A DNA stretch of 64,000 bases from Aequorivita sinensis (GCF_006346335.1 NZ_VDMC01000002.1:496001-560000), one strand, 5' to 3'. Positions 25,940-34,733 are shown, counted from the stretch's first letter. The notes: generated by a model from the sequence alone, not told the origin. A program made the numbers and translations.

Positions 25940-27172
25940 ATGAGTCCAGAAACTCTTTTCTATATAATAATAGCGATATTAATTGTCAGTTTTATTATTG
26001 ACCAGGCGTTGGATTACTTAAATGCAAAACACTTTGGAGATAAGCTACCTAAGGAGTTAGAAGATATTTTTGATGAACAGGAATATCAAAAATCCCAACG
26101 ATATAAATCGGAACGTTATAAATTCGGACTGCTTACTTCAACCATTTCTTTAATAGCCACGCTCCTATTCTTCTTTTTTGATGGCTTCGCGTATGTTGAT
26201 AATTTAGCGCGTTCTATTTCCAACAATGAAATTCTAATTGCCTTGGTTTTCTTTGGCATTATAATGATCGCTAGTGATATATTAAGTACTCCATTTAGCT
26301 ATTACAGCACATTTGTTATTGAAGAAAAATACGGTTTTAATAAAACAACTCGAAAAACATTCTTTCTCGATAAATTGAAAGGATGGCTTATGGGTGCTGT
26401 TCTTGGTGGAATAATTCTAGGAGCAATAATTTGGATTTATCAAACCACAGGAGAAAACTTTTGGCTTTATGCTTGGGGAATTATAACCGTATTTACTGTA
26501 CTGATGAATTTATTTTACGCACGTTTTATTGTTCCTTTATTTAACAAACAAACTCCTTTAGAAGAAGGCTCACTGCGTTTAGAAATTGAAAAATACGCGT
26601 CGAAAGTTGGTTTTACTTTAGATAAAATTTTTGTTATTGACGGAAGTAAAAGAAGTACAAAAGCAAATGCATATTTCTCAGGATTTGGAAGCGAGAAACG
26701 AGTAACACTTTACGACACATTAATTAATGATTTAAACGAAAAAGAAATAGTAGCTGTACTTGCTCACGAGGTGGGTCATTATAAACGAAATCACATTATT
26801 ATCAACCTAATAGTTGCCATTTTAACCACAGGATTTACTTTGTGGTTATTGTCTTTATTTATTGGTAATCCCTTACTTTCTGAAGCATTAAATGTTTCTC
26901 AACCTTCATTTCACATTGGGTTGGTAGCATTTGGAGTGTTATATAGCCCGATTTCCGGGATTACGAGTTTAATAATGAATTACCTAAGTAGGAAGTTTGA
27001 ATACCAAGCAGATGATTATGCTAAAAACACTTTCGCATCAGAACCGCTAATTTCAGGTTTAAAAAAGCTTTCGAAGAATAGTTTAAGCAACCTTACCCCG
27101 CACCCACTGTATGTTTTTGCACACTATTCACACCCTACGCTGTTGCAAAGATTTAAGAATTTGAATAAGTAG
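25940..27172 (+). CDS. M48 family metallopeptidase, Ste24/CAAX protease-like
   Basis: A 410-residue integral-membrane zinc protease. It has about seven hydrophobic segments, the N-terminal M48_N region (DILSTPFSYYSTFVIEEKYG), and the catalytic HEVGH at His276-Glu277-His280. The third-ligand block is SRKFEYQADDYA. The length and arrangement match Ste24-type peptidases; bacteria do not prenylate CAAX proteins, so a membrane protein quality-control role is more likely. It converges with the Ere-like gene with five bases between the stops. Confidence 0.92.
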   Translation: MSPETLFYIIIAILIVSFIIDQALDYLNAKHFGDKLPKELEDIFDEQEYQKSQRYKSERYKFGLLTSTISLIATLLFFFFDGFAYVDNLARSISNNEILIALVFFGIIMIASDILSTPFSYYSTFVIEEKYGFNKTTRKTFFLDKLKGWLMGAVLGGIILGAIIWIYQTTGENFWLYAWGIITVFTVLMNLFYARFIVPLFNKQTPLEEGSLRLEIEKYASKVGFTLDKIFVIDGSKRSTKANAYFSGFGSEKRVTLYDTLINDLNEKEIVAVLAHEVGHYKRNHIIINLIVAILTTGFTLWLLSLFIGNPLLSEALNVSQPSFHIGLVAFGVLYSPISGITSLIMNYLSRKFEYQADDYAKNTFASEPLISGLKKLSKNSLSNLTPHPLYVFAHYSHPTLLQRFKNLNK

Positions 27173-27177
27173 CAATT

Positions 27178-28470
27178 CTATTTATGCAAGGGCTGCAAAG
27201 CTTTTGTTTCATTGAAAAAAATTAACGCATCGTAACGAAGTGGCACAATAGTAGGCACAAACTGTCTTCTGTCAAATTGAGGATTGTAAACCACTCCTAT
27301 CGCACGGTGCCCCCTAACCTTTAAATTTTCTTCCTTTCTATCCTCTTCGTCAAAAATAAGATAGAAAGAATCCAAACCTGTTTTCTTAAGTTTATACTCA
27401 ACACTACTTCTTAAAGCTCTAGGAATCGTCATTTCTTCCATTCTAGCGCCCCAACTAGAACCAGCAATTACTTTTCCTTTGTAACTAGAAAAACCTATTA
27501 GAAAAACATTTTCCTTTCCTAAACTTTCTCGTTTTAGCTGACCAATATTTTTTTCACCAGTATTTCGCATACTGGTAAACGAAGCATCGCCTATATGCGT
27601 GTTGTGTGCCCAAACCACACCTTTAGAGTTTTTACCATAGAGCGCCAGTAAATCGCCTACTGTTTCTCGCATATGAAAAACTCTAGAGTTCCAAGAAACA
27701 GCATCTTTAGAAGCTATACTTTCACGATAAAATTCTTCAGCATTATGTACTACAATTGCATTCTGAAGCAAGTAAAAATATTCATCATTTGAAAGGCCTT
27801 TTAAGATTTCACGATTATTTCTAATATAAGAAACTACCCTTTCGGTAGCAGCTTCGCAATCTGGTTTTCCGTCTTTTACTGCACGAGCATATTGCCAACT
27901 ATCGCCTTTATGAGGATTAAAGCAATTGTATTGGAGTTTAACGTAATTATAGCTCGATTCATCTATTTTTTTAAGCGTTTCCAACACCATTTGTTTTGAA
28001 ACCCATTCATCGTAAACATCCATTCCGTAAAAACCAACTTTCTTATCTTGCGGCAAACGATCATTATACTCTCGTATCCATTCAGCAAGAGCTACAACTT
28101 CTTCATTTGCCCACATCCACGTAGGCCAACGATTGAGCCGCATTAAAACCTCTCTTGCCGACTTTCCTGAACCCTCAATATTCTTAACATATTGGTTTAA
28201 CTTATAAAGACTAGCGAAATCACCTTCCACGGCAATGAAATTAAAACCGTGTTCTTCTATAAGCCTTCTGCTAATTTTATCGCGCCATATGTAATACTCA
28301 TGGGTACCGTGGCTGGCTTCTCCTAGCAAAACTAACTTTTTATCACCTGAAGCCGCAATAAGTGGGTCTAAACTAGATGTACCATCCAGTTTAATTGCTT
28401 TATCTGTAAGATTTTGAGCAGAGAGCATCATAAGTGAAAGAACCATTAATAGCGTTAATCGCAACTTCAT
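27178..28470 (-). CDS. Erythromycin esterase family protein, exported
   Basis: A 430-residue protein of the Ere/TraB-like esterase superfamily, with a signal peptide (LTLLMVLSLMMLSAQ). The residues that form the Ere active site are present: VLLGEASHGTHEYY (Glu51, His54), FIAVEGD (Glu82) and VVWAHNTHIGD (His289, His292). True Ere enzymes are cytosolic and hydrolyse macrolide lactones. The export signal and lack of resistance genes nearby make another ester or lactone substrate at least as likely. It should not be read as proven macrolide resistance. Confidence 0.88.
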   Translation of the reverse strand: MKLRLTLLMVLSLMMLSAQNLTDKAIKLDGTSSLDPLIAASGDKKLVLLGEASHGTHEYYIWRDKISRRLIEEHGFNFIAVEGDFASLYKLNQYVKNIEGSGKSAREVLMRLNRWPTWMWANEEVVALAEWIREYNDRLPQDKKVGFYGMDVYDEWVSKQMVLETLKKIDESSYNYVKLQYNCFNPHKGDSWQYARAVKDGKPDCEAATERVVSYIRNNREILKGLSNDEYFYLLQNAIVVHNAEEFYRESIASKDAVSWNSRVFHMRETVGDLLALYGKNSKGVVWAHNTHIGDASFTSMRNTGEKNIGQLKRESLGKENVFLIGFSSYKGKVIAGSSWGARMEEMTIPRALRSSVEYKLKKTGLDSFYLIFDEEDRKEENLKVRGHRAIGVVYNPQFDRRQFVPTIVPLRYDALIFFNETKALQPLHK

Positions 28471-28576
28471 ATATTGACTTATTAATTAGTACAGAATATA
28501 AGCAATAATAATGAGATTACTCAAAATGAGTTTCTTCCTACTTGTAAAAGGTAAGCTTGAAGTTATAGAGAGGTTC

Positions 28577-29938
28577 TTACAACTTCATAATCCAGCGCAT
28601 CAGCTTTAATCTAAAGCTTGTATGAGGATAATATTTTATAAAAGGATCGAACCATGTTGGTTTATCCATAATACTTTTATAATGGGTAAAAGCTTTAAAT
28701 CCTGCTTCTCCGTGATAATTACCAATTCCACTAAAACCAACACCTCCAAATAGTAAATTTTCGTTTGTGATGTGCATTACGGTTTCATTAATTGCCCCGC
28801 CACCGAAAGAGATTTCTCTTAAAATTTTCTTTTTAATTGTATTGCTTTTTGTGAATACATAGCAAGATAATGGTTTTGGCAAGATATTTACTTTGGCAAT
28901 CGCTTCTTCAATAGTTTCATAGGTAATTACAGGAAGTATAGGCCCGAATATCTCTTCTTGCATCACGGCATCGTCAAAACTTACATTTTGCATTACAGTA
29001 GGTTGAATATAGCGCGATTCGCGATTCGTTTCGCCTCCGTAAAATATTTTTTGTGGGTCGAGCATTTTAACCAACCTATCAAAGTTTTTATTATTGATAA
29101 TTTGAAGAAAATTATCATTTTCAAAAGCAAAATGCTGACTTTCAATTTCTATTTTTAGTTGATTGAGAAATTTTTGTTCAATACTTTTATGAACCAGTAC
29201 ATAATCTGGAGCGATGCAAGTTTGGCCGGAATTTAAAAATTTACCCCAAACTAATCGTTTTACTGAAACTTTCAAATGACAATTCTCCGTAACAATAGCA
29301 GGGCTTTTGCCTCCAAGCTCTAGGGTTACCGGAGTTAAGTTTTCGGCAGCAGCTTTATAAACTATTTTACCAACTGTAGTACTTCCAGTAAAAAATATTT
29401 TATCGAATTTCTGTTTTAATAATTCTTGAGTTTCTTCCACTCCACCTTCTACCACTGTAAAAAACGCAGGATCAAAATTCTCCCTTACAATTTTAGACAT
29501 AGCTGCCGCAGTATTGGTCGGTAATTCACTAGGCTTTAAAATTACAGTATTACCTGCGGCAATTGCAGCAATTGCTGGAGCAAAGGAAAGCTGATAAGGA
29601 TAATTCCACGCCCCAATAACTAAAGAAACTCCTAAAGGCTCAGGAATAATATAACTTGAGGCAGGAAAATTGAGAATTCCAGTAGGCACACTTTCCTTTC
29701 GCGCCCATTTGTAAATCATTTTTCGCGCTTCCTTTATATCTTTATAAAGCAGGGAAAGCTCAGTACTGTAATTATCAAATTCAGATTTTTTGAAGTCTTT
29801 GTATATTGCTTCGTGAAGTAATGCTTCATTTTGCTCTAAAGCTTGTTGAAGTTTTTTTAACTGAGTCCTTCTAAACTGTATGTCTTTTGTAGCGTGAGTA
29901 TTAAAGAAGTTACGTTGCGCATTAATGATTTCTTTCAT
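28577..29938 (-). CDS. Aldehyde dehydrogenase (class 3-like)
   Basis: NAD(P)-dependent aldehyde oxidation. The 453-residue length and the C-terminal hydrophobic tail region (SFRLKLMRWIMKL) fit the class 3 fatty-aldehyde type. Visible: VIGAWNYPYQLSFAPAIAA, IAAGNTVILKPSELPTNT, FFTGSTTVGKIV, the catalytic-Glu loop LELGGKSPAIV and the catalytic Cys in NSGQTCIAPDY, then MQEEIFGPILPV. It is alone on its strand, with a short gap to the Ere-like gene and 222 bases to the next gene upstream, of which 70 are a hexanucleotide repeat. Confidence 0.94.
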   Translation of the reverse strand: MKEIINAQRNFFNTHATKDIQFRRTQLKKLQQALEQNEALLHEAIYKDFKKSEFDNYSTELSLLYKDIKEARKMIYKWARKESVPTGILNFPASSYIIPEPLGVSLVIGAWNYPYQLSFAPAIAAIAAGNTVILKPSELPTNTAAAMSKIVRENFDPAFFTVVEGGVEETQELLKQKFDKIFFTGSTTVGKIVYKAAAENLTPVTLELGGKSPAIVTENCHLKVSVKRLVWGKFLNSGQTCIAPDYVLVHKSIEQKFLNQLKIEIESQHFAFENDNFLQIINNKNFDRLVKMLDPQKIFYGGETNRESRYIQPTVMQNVSFDDAVMQEEIFGPILPVITYETIEEAIAKVNILPKPLSCYVFTKSNTIKKKILREISFGGGAINETVMHITNENLLFGGVGFSGIGNYHGEAGFKAFTHYKSIMDKPTWFDPFIKYYPHTSFRLKLMRWIMKL

Positions 29939-30087
29939 AATTGTTGTATTTTCTTAAATTTAGAAAACTTCCTTAAGCTAAACAACACAGAAGCACAAAG
30001 GAACACAGAGATACCAAAGAAATAATCAATAAATAAATTTAAATTTCAGTTTAAAGTAACTGAACCAGGCCGAAAGGCGACTTCATC

Positions 30088-30157
30088 TTCGATTTCAATT
30101 TCAATTTCAATTTCGATTACGTTTTCGATTTCGATTTCGTTTTCGATTTCGATTTCC
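30088..30157. repeat. Hexanucleotide-type microsatellite (TTTCGA / TTTCAA units)
   Basis: About 70 bases consist of near-perfect six-base units GATTTC and AATTTC with a few variants (GTTTTC). It ends three bases before the stop codon of the CarboxypepD_reg gene and is non-coding. The minus-strand reading is purine-rich (GAAATC, GAAATT). Confidence 0.85.
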
Positions 30158-30160
30158 AGA

Positions 30161-30925
30161 CTACTTATCCCTATTCAAAATTTTATACTCCTCATAACAA
30201 CCACTAATTGCATCTAAAATTTGAAGGTCGTTTGCTGTTCTAATAAAATCTTTAGAGTAATTACATTTATTTAATATCTCATCAATATCAACACGTTCTA
30301 ACTGCAGTACGGCCATTAGGGTTTCACGGTCGAACTTACTTTGAAGCAAGTTTCTTATTTCATCATCCTCTTTCATCTTGCGCATTTTCCGCATCTGTTG
30401 TGGCCGCTTCCCAAATACATTATAGAGGAAGTCGGCAGGATTAAAAATAGAGCTTAAAACTTTGCTTACAGCGCCTGGTTGATTACTACCTCCTTCATAA
30501 CCCGTGCTCAACCCAGAAATTCTATAACGGTAATTGTCATAAACAGGTATTAACTTAGCGTCAATTTCTACATAACCCGTTAGCTGAACAGGTTTTACAA
30601 CTACCTCTTCTAACGCAATCCCAAGTTCAGTCATTTTTACTTTAATATCTCCGAATTTAAGCCAATCATTGGTAACACGAACGCGAAGCGATTTAAAACC
30701 TAGATATGAAAAATACAGTGTATCGTTTACTGCTGCTTTTAATGCAAACTCTCCTTTGTCGTTAGTAGTAGTTCCTTTTACCTGATTAAGGTTTACGATG
30801 TTTACGTTTTCTAAAATTTTATCGTTAGCATCATTCATTACAACTCCTTTTATATCGTGTAATTCCTGGGAGAATGATGAAATTGAAACAAAAAACAGAA
30901 GAATTAGTAAGAGATTTTTTTTCAT
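30161..30925 (-). CDS. Exported protein with CarboxypepD_reg-like domain
   Basis: A 254-residue protein with signal peptide (NLLLILLFFVSISSFSQ). Residues about 20-105 form a CarboxypepD_reg-like fold of the type found before TonB-dependent barrels (DIKGVVMNDANDKILENVNI, GTTTNDKGEFALKAAVNDTL, YFSYLGFKSLRV). There is no plug or barrel after it; the rest is helical and charged (MRKMRKMKEDDEIRNLLQSK). I chose the ATG at 30925, which is directly followed by the signal peptide; an upstream TTG would add 12 residues. Function is unknown. Confidence 0.8.
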   Translation of the reverse strand: MKKNLLLILLFFVSISSFSQELHDIKGVVMNDANDKILENVNIVNLNQVKGTTTNDKGEFALKAAVNDTLYFSYLGFKSLRVRVTNDWLKFGDIKVKMTELGIALEEVVVKPVQLTGYVEIDAKLIPVYDNYRYRISGLSTGYEGGSNQPGAVSKVLSSIFNPADFLYNVFGKRPQQMRKMRKMKEDDEIRNLLQSKFDRETLMAVLQLERVDIDEILNKCNYSKDFIRTANDLQILDAISGCYEEYKILNRDK

Positions 30926-30949
30926 AGTAAAAATTTCATTCGTCTTATT

Positions 30950-30978
30950 CAAAAATAACAATTAACAAACTAAGACAA
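30950..30978 (-). promoter_or_regulatory. Promoter of the CarboxypepD_reg gene (TTG-N18-TATTTTTG)
   Basis: On the minus strand TTG (complement of 30976-30978), an 18-base spacer and TATTTTTG (complement of 30950-30957). It lies 24 bases from the chosen ATG at 30925, supporting that start. Confidence 0.6.
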
Positions 30979-31112
30979 ATTAATGTTTATTCAAACCCTA
31001 ATATGGTAAACATTATAATTTAAAGTAACATTTTTAAGAAGCTAACCTTAGGGATGGTAAACCTCCTAATTAATCAGTACACGCTCTATGCCAAAAGCTC
31101 ATTTTAAATAAA

Positions 31113-31140
31113 TAAAAAACGGGCCCTTTTAAAAGGCCCG
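31113..31140 (-). terminator. Terminator of the DEAD-box helicase gene
   Basis: CGGGCC and GGCCCG arms plus a TTTT/AAAA inner pair with one bulged C (31120-31140), followed on the minus strand by a T-rich tail (TTTTTTATTTATT). It lies about 64 bases past the helicase stop. Confidence 0.82.
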
Positions 31141-31203
31141 TAAATATAATTATATAGTCGTTAAGATGTCGCTAAACTTTAATAATTCAGTATTATGAAT
31201 TAT

Positions 31204-32997
31204 TTATGCATTTCTTCTACGTCTTCCGCCAGTCCCTTTTGCATTTGGGCGCTCGCTACTTCTTCTACTTTTTCCTTTAAAAGCTGGTTTGTCGCTGCTT
31301 GAATTGCTGCTGCGTTTCTTAAAGCCCCCTCTTCTCCCGCTATCATTACGATCGCCTCTATCGCTTCTTTTCTTTCCGCGACTACGACCGCTTCCACTGC
31401 GACCAGTGTCTTTAGAGATTTCAATGTTTATCTGTCTGCCATCAAGCTTAAAGTCTTTGAATACACTCATCACCATTTCCTGATGCTTTGTATCGGTATT
31501 AAAGAATGAGAAACTATCTTTTACATCAACTTTGTAAACATCATCTTTTCCAAGGCTTAATAAATCACGAAGGAAGTCTTTCAAGCTCATCCAATCGAAA
31601 TCATCTTTTCCACCAACGTTTAAGAAATAACGAGTGCTATCTCCTCCATCTTCAGAAAAGTTACGATCTCCACCAGAGATATTTAAATCTTTACTGTTTT
31701 TGTAGTAATTTAAGAAACGAGTAAACTCTACTGAAAATACTTTCTTGATTAAATCTTCCTTTGAAAAATCTGCTAATACTTCGTTTATATTTGGAAGGTA
31801 AGCGTTAATCTCAGGATTTATCTCAGTGTTTTTTATTGTATTTGCTAAATGAAACATTTGTACTTCACAAATTTCCATTCCCGAAGGAATTTCCTTAGCA
31901 ACAAATTTCTTTTGAATTATCTTTTCAATAGATCTTATCTTTCTAACTTCACTTTTAGAAACAATAACTATTGAAACTCCTGTTTTACCAGCACGTCCGG
32001 TACGACCACTACGGTGAGTGTACACTTCAGTTTCATCTGGAAGTTGATAGTTTATAACGTGCGTAATATCATCTACATCAATTCCACGTGCAGCAACGTC
32101 TGTTGCAACAAGCATTTGAATTTGACGGTTTCTGAATGATTTCATAACTGTATCACGTTGACTTTGACTTAAATCTCCGTGAATTGCAGCTGCGTTATAT
32201 CCATCTTCTATAAGTTGTTCAGCTACTTTTTGAGTATCGCGTTTTGTTCTGCAGAAAATTACAGAAAAGATTTCTGGATTTGCATCTGCCAAACGTTTTA
32301 AAGCGTTGTAACGATCTCTTGCGTTAACTAGGTAATATTCGTGTGTTACTTGATCTGAACCTACATTCTTTGTTCCTACAGTGATTTCCACTGGAGTATG
32401 CATAAACTTTTTGGCAATTGTAGATACTTCTTTAGGCATTGTAGCACTAAACAACCATGTACTCTTGTCTTTAGGTGAATGCGAAAGAATTTCGGTGATG
32501 TCTTCGAAAAAGCCCATGTTAAGCATTTCGTCTGCTTCATCAAGAACGCAATATTCAATTTTTGAAATATCTATTAAGCCACGACCAATCATATCTTTCA
32601 TACGACCTGGAGTAGCTACAATAATTTGCGAGCCTCTTTTAATTTGGCGTGCTTGATCGGTTATACTTGCACCACCATAAATAGCAGTAACGTTTAAACC
32701 TGGCATATACTTACCGTAAGCCACCATTTCATTTGTAATCTGTAAACACAATTCACGTGTTGGTGAAAGGATAAGTCCTTGTGTAGTGCGACTGTTTACG
32801 TCTATTTTTTGCAACATAGGAAAACCGAAAGCTGCGGTTTTACCTGTTCCTGTTTGTGCCAAGGAAACCATATCGGTCTCGCGGTCTAATAAAATTGGAA
32901 TTGCTTTTTCTTGAACTTCAGAAGGGGTTTCAAAACCCAAGTCTGCGATGGCTTTTAGAAGATTCTCTTCTAAGCCGAGTGCTTTAAATGCTGTCAT
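31204..32997 (-). CDS. DEAD-box RNA helicase with DbpA-like RNA-binding domain
   Basis: A 597-residue ATP-dependent RNA helicase. Core motifs: AQTGTGKTAAF (I), PTRELCLQI (Ia), TPGRMKDMI (Ib), VLDEADEML (II), SATMP (III), VATDVAARGID (V), HRSGRTGRAG (VI). Residues about 450-535 form a DbpA-type RNA-binding fold (FLNVGGKDDFDWMSLKDFL, then KVDVKDSFSFFNTD and DGRQINIEIS). The last 60 residues are an RG/Lys/Ser-rich basic tail (RSGSGRSRGKKRSDRGDR). It probably acts in ribosome assembly or RNA remodelling. Its promoter lies about 145 bases upstream, giving a long leader. Confidence 0.94.
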   Translation of the reverse strand: MTAFKALGLEENLLKAIADLGFETPSEVQEKAIPILLDRETDMVSLAQTGTGKTAAFGFPMLQKIDVNSRTTQGLILSPTRELCLQITNEMVAYGKYMPGLNVTAIYGGASITDQARQIKRGSQIIVATPGRMKDMIGRGLIDISKIEYCVLDEADEMLNMGFFEDITEILSHSPKDKSTWLFSATMPKEVSTIAKKFMHTPVEITVGTKNVGSDQVTHEYYLVNARDRYNALKRLADANPEIFSVIFCRTKRDTQKVAEQLIEDGYNAAAIHGDLSQSQRDTVMKSFRNRQIQMLVATDVAARGIDVDDITHVINYQLPDETEVYTHRSGRTGRAGKTGVSIVIVSKSEVRKIRSIEKIIQKKFVAKEIPSGMEICEVQMFHLANTIKNTEINPEINAYLPNINEVLADFSKEDLIKKVFSVEFTRFLNYYKNSKDLNISGGDRNFSEDGGDSTRYFLNVGGKDDFDWMSLKDFLRDLLSLGKDDVYKVDVKDSFSFFNTDTKHQEMVMSVFKDFKLDGRQINIEISKDTGRSGSGRSRGKKRSDRGDRNDSGRRGGFKKRSSNSSSDKPAFKGKSRRSSERPNAKGTGGRRRRNA

Positions 32998-33081
32998 TTT
33001 TTGTAAAATAAATTTTTATATGCGTGCTAACGAGAAGCGACTGGACATATAAAATAAAAACGGACAGCTTCACTATAACAC

Positions 33082-33096
33082 TCCTCACCCTGAGGA
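33082..33096 (-). promoter_or_regulatory. Hairpin in the long leader of the DEAD-box gene
   Basis: TCCTCACCCTGAGGA folds with a 6-bp stem and a 3-base loop within the predicted 5' leader of the helicase mRNA. The TCACCCTGAG core also resembles the dispersed repeat family seen elsewhere in the window. A regulatory function is inference. Confidence 0.35.
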
Positions 33097-33140
33097 TTTC
33101 TTGATAATCAAAAGCCTTACGCTATGATTTTTCAAGGCCG

Positions 33141-33170
33141 CAAAAGTAGTGTTTACTTTTTAACTAACAA
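33141..33170 (-). promoter_or_regulatory. Promoter of the DEAD-box gene (TTG-N19-TACTTTTG)
   Basis: On the minus strand TTG (complement of 33168-33170), a 19-base spacer and TACTTTTG (complement of 33141-33148), a full consensus match. Transcription would start near 33135, about 137 bases before the start codon at 32997. Confidence 0.65.
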
Positions 33171-33235
33171 TATTTATTGGGATTTATTTAAGGTTTTCCA
33201 CAAAAATAATTTTCTATCGCCAATAAAATTGGCAC

Positions 33236-33808
33236 TTATTCGGTTAGATAATCAATTAATTGACGCATTGCTTTTCCTCTATGACCTATTTCACCTTTTT
33301 GTTGAAGCGTCATTTCGGCAAATGTTTTATCATAGCCGTCAGGTTGAAAAACTGGGTCGTAACCAAAACCTGAATCCCCACGCAATTCTTCTATAATTTT
33401 ACCCTCACAAATGCCTAAAAATAAGACTTCTGAGTGATTCATTGAAAGAACTATGGCAGTTTTAAATCTTGCACTTCTGTCTTTTTTATCAGCTAAATTA
33501 TTCAGGAGCTTTTCAATATTTGCTTGAGAATTATTATCCTTCCCAGCGTATCTAGCACTATATACCCCTGGCTCGTTGTTTAACGATTTTACCTCTAACC
33601 CGGTATCATCTGCAAAGCAATCTAAATGATAATTATCTCGAACGTAATTAGCTTTTAAAATAGCATTTCCTTCGATGGTGTTGGCAGTTTCTTCAATATC
33701 TTCATTACACCCTATATCGTCTAAGCTTAATAATTCGATATGATGTGGCAGAAGGGCTTTAACCTCTGCAAATTTATTTTTATTGTGAGTAGCGAAGACG
33801 AGTTTCAT
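33236..33808 (-). CDS. rdgB: Non-canonical purine NTP pyrophosphatase, RdgB/HAM1 family
   Basis: Hydrolyses dITP, ITP and XTP to monophosphates, preventing their incorporation into nucleic acids. The 190-residue protein shows the start LVFATHNKNKFAEVKAL, the ANTIEGNAILKANY block, CFADDTGLEVKSLNNEPGVY with the catalytic Asp, SARYAG, and the C-terminal GFGYDPVFQPDGYDKTFAEM and GEIGHRGKAM. All substrate-loop residues expected for the family are present. It follows trmH on the same strand with a 53-base gap. Confidence 0.96.
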   Translation of the reverse strand: MKLVFATHNKNKFAEVKALLPHHIELLSLDDIGCNEDIEETANTIEGNAILKANYVRDNYHLDCFADDTGLEVKSLNNEPGVYSARYAGKDNNSQANIEKLLNNLADKKDRSARFKTAIVLSMNHSEVLFLGICEGKIIEELRGDSGFGYDPVFQPDGYDKTFAEMTLQQKGEIGHRGKAMRQLIDYLTE

Positions 33809-33861
33809 TTTAATAATGGAATTGCGATTTATAATTTACGTAATTTGGAATTTATAGTTCC

Positions 33862-34515
33862 TTATTTAGCGTTTTTATAACGCTCAATAATTTCATCTGA
33901 AGACTTTATAGTTTTTTTAGCCCATTCTAGTTCTATTTCACGTTTTTCTTCTTCTGAAAGCTGCCAATTAATATTACTTTGTTTCAGTTTTGAAACCACA
34001 CTTTGTAAAATAATTGCAGCAGAAACTGAAATATTTAAGCTCTCTGTAAAACCGTACATTGGGATTTTTAAAAAACCATCGGCTGCTTCCATCACTGTAT
34101 CACTTAAACCATCACTTTCTTTTCCGAAGAAAAAAGCACTTTTCTTAGACACATCAAAATCATGTAACATCATTGAAGATTTATGTGGTGTTGTAGCAAT
34201 TATCTGATATTCAGAATCTTTTAACTCACTAATACAATTTTTTATTGCATTATGCCTTTTAAACGAAACCCATTTTTGGGCCCCCATAGCAATTTCTTTA
34301 TCTATGCGTTTACTCACTCTTTCTTCTACAACGTGTAAATCCTGAATACCAAAAACATCGCAAGTACGCATTACGGCGCTTGTATTATGGAGTTGGTAGA
34401 CATCTTCGGTAACTACCGTAAAGTGGCGGGTTCGTTCTGATAGCACTTCCTGAAAGCGCTCTTTTCTATTTTCTGTAAGGTAAGTTTGAAGGTATTTTAA
34501 AAGTTCTAAATCCAT
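33862..34515 (-). CDS. trmH: tRNA (guanosine-18-2'-O)-methyltransferase
   Basis: TrmH methylates the ribose of G18 in the tRNA D-loop. The 217-residue protein has the SpoU motifs HNTSAVMRTCDVFGI (motif 1 with the catalytic Arg region), FFFGKESDGLSDTVMEAAD (motif 2) and LKIPMYGFTESLNISVSAAI (motif 3). The N-terminal helix KYLQTYLTENRKERFQEVLS and the C-terminal helices match TrmH rather than RlmB. Its start codon sits directly at the edge of a 16-base dispersed repeat copy (34517-34532), so the repeat forms the leader. Confidence 0.92.
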   Translation of the reverse strand: MDLELLKYLQTYLTENRKERFQEVLSERTRHFTVVTEDVYQLHNTSAVMRTCDVFGIQDLHVVEERVSKRIDKEIAMGAQKWVSFKRHNAIKNCISELKDSEYQIIATTPHKSSMMLHDFDVSKKSAFFFGKESDGLSDTVMEAADGFLKIPMYGFTESLNISVSAAIILQSVVSKLKQSNINWQLSEEEKREIELEWAKKTIKSSDEIIERYKNAK

Positions 34516-34516
34516 A

Positions 34517-34532
34517 CTTCGATTTCGCTCAT
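34517..34532. repeat. Third copy of the CTTCGAnTnCGnTnAG repeat, at the trmH start
   Basis: CTTCGATTTCGCTCAT. Extended to 22 bases (34514-34535, read as the complement) it matches 13824-13845 at 20 of 22 positions. It ends within two bases of the trmH start codon. Confidence 0.6.
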
Positions 34533-34733
34533 TAATCGACTTGAAAAGCTAATGAGTTTTGGGTTTATAGGTTTGTGAATTAAAATAAACTTTTCAAGTT
34601 AGATTTCAAATTCAATTTTAAGTTTGCGAAGATAAAAGTATTTGTTTTATTGATGGTTTCTTATATTCATATTTTTAAATAACTTAGTAAAGAATTCAAT
34701 TAATAAAACTCCCCGTTATTGCGGGCAAAAATT

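Noticed and set aside
30161-30925. Truncated TonB-dependent receptor
   Set aside because: Although the N-terminal fold is the receptor-type CarboxypepD_reg domain, the gene has its own full-length helical C-terminus and no barrel remnants follow.
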